Assembly (NCBI RefSeq): GCF_029227915.1
Contig: NC_079885.1
Location: forward strand, 17,247,001-17,311,000
Source of the DNA: Hydractinia symbiolongicarpus
Taxonomy: Eukaryota > Cnidaria > Hydrozoa > Anthoathecata > Hydractiniidae
Direction: 5' to 3'
Length of the DNA stretch: 64,000 nt
Shown one piece after another: positions 63,954-64,000 of this stretch. Every line of letters begins with the position of its first letter. Within the stretch, counting starts at the first letter, position 1. The notes beneath the pieces were generated by a model. It was not told the DNA's origin, did not search any database, and saw nothing but the letters and a program-made list of their open reading frames with translations. Position numbers and translations under genes: made by a program.

Positions 63954-64000
63954 TAATTTTTTTTTAATTAGTATTCAATCCCCTCTTTAGCTCTAAGGTT

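Overview
This is eukaryotic, very probably cnidarian, nuclear DNA. It is strongly AT-rich, its genes have GT-AG introns, and most of it is layered, decaying transposons. The mix of elements (DIRS-type tyrosine-recombinase retrotransposons, Ty3/Gypsy, CR1/L2-like LINEs including one with a PHD finger, Kolobok-like, P-like and Harbinger elements, THAP-domain genes, a 2A-like motif) is what hydrozoan or other cnidarian genomes usually carry. That assignment is inference from content; no ribosomal or mitochondrial marker is present.

Three host genes can be recognised. On the minus strand at 13.3-14.2 kb lies a three-exon, 60-residue STMP1-like mitochondrial microprotein gene that only appears when the exons are joined. 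At 16.0-16.5 kb, same strand, is an intronless TMEM229-like membrane protein gene. On the plus strand at 53.8-54.7 kb is a bZIP gene closely resembling CREBZF/Zhangfei. A two-exon THAP gene at 63.2-63.95 kb is intact but may belong to a transposon.

The centrepiece is 17.9-30.4 kb, a nest of insertions. A DIRS-type element (gag at 18.5 kb, RT end/RNase H/tyrosine recombinase at 29-30.4 kb) was split by a 9,765-bp DNA transposon (19135-28899). This transposon has long terminal inverted repeats, subterminal ~13-bp repeats and a 6-bp target duplication (CTTGAT on both sides). It carries two convergent multi-exon genes: a plus-strand HECT-type E3 ubiquitin ligase with an upstream Cys/His knuckle and a CUE-like ubiquitin-binding segment, and a minus-strand DDE integrase with an N-terminal helix-turn-helix. 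A tRNA-derived SINE and a short-LTR Gypsy element later inserted into the HECT gene. A second, older copy of the same integrase lies at 1.0-2.0 kb. I cannot assign this HECT-plus-integrase transposon to a named superfamily, and it is the best candidate for something undescribed. In this copy both genes are broken.

The rest, left to right: 0-0.56 kb LINE with PHD finger; 3.06-3.92 kb TIR element; 4.6-5.5 kb LINE 3' end; 5.6-6.2 kb Harbinger remnant; 6.7-9.05 kb large minus-strand LINE; 9.1 kb a 95-bp palindromic foldback insertion; 32.5-35.3 kb P-like transposase sequence and a tail-to-tail partner; 38.2-39.7 kb a 1.5-kb inverted-repeat element with coding-like exons inside; 40.0 kb an ORF with a degenerate 2A motif; 40.5-41.6 and 59.4-60.6 kb two Kolobok-like transposases in opposite orientation; 47.9 kb HARBI1-like fragment; 49.2-51.4 kb minus-strand DIRS gag/RT; 61.0 kb P2X7-intracellular-domain-like fragment; 61.2-62.6 kb LINE ORF1/ORF2 interrupted by a tetranucleotide-array element. 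Coordinates of pseudogenes are approximate where frames break.
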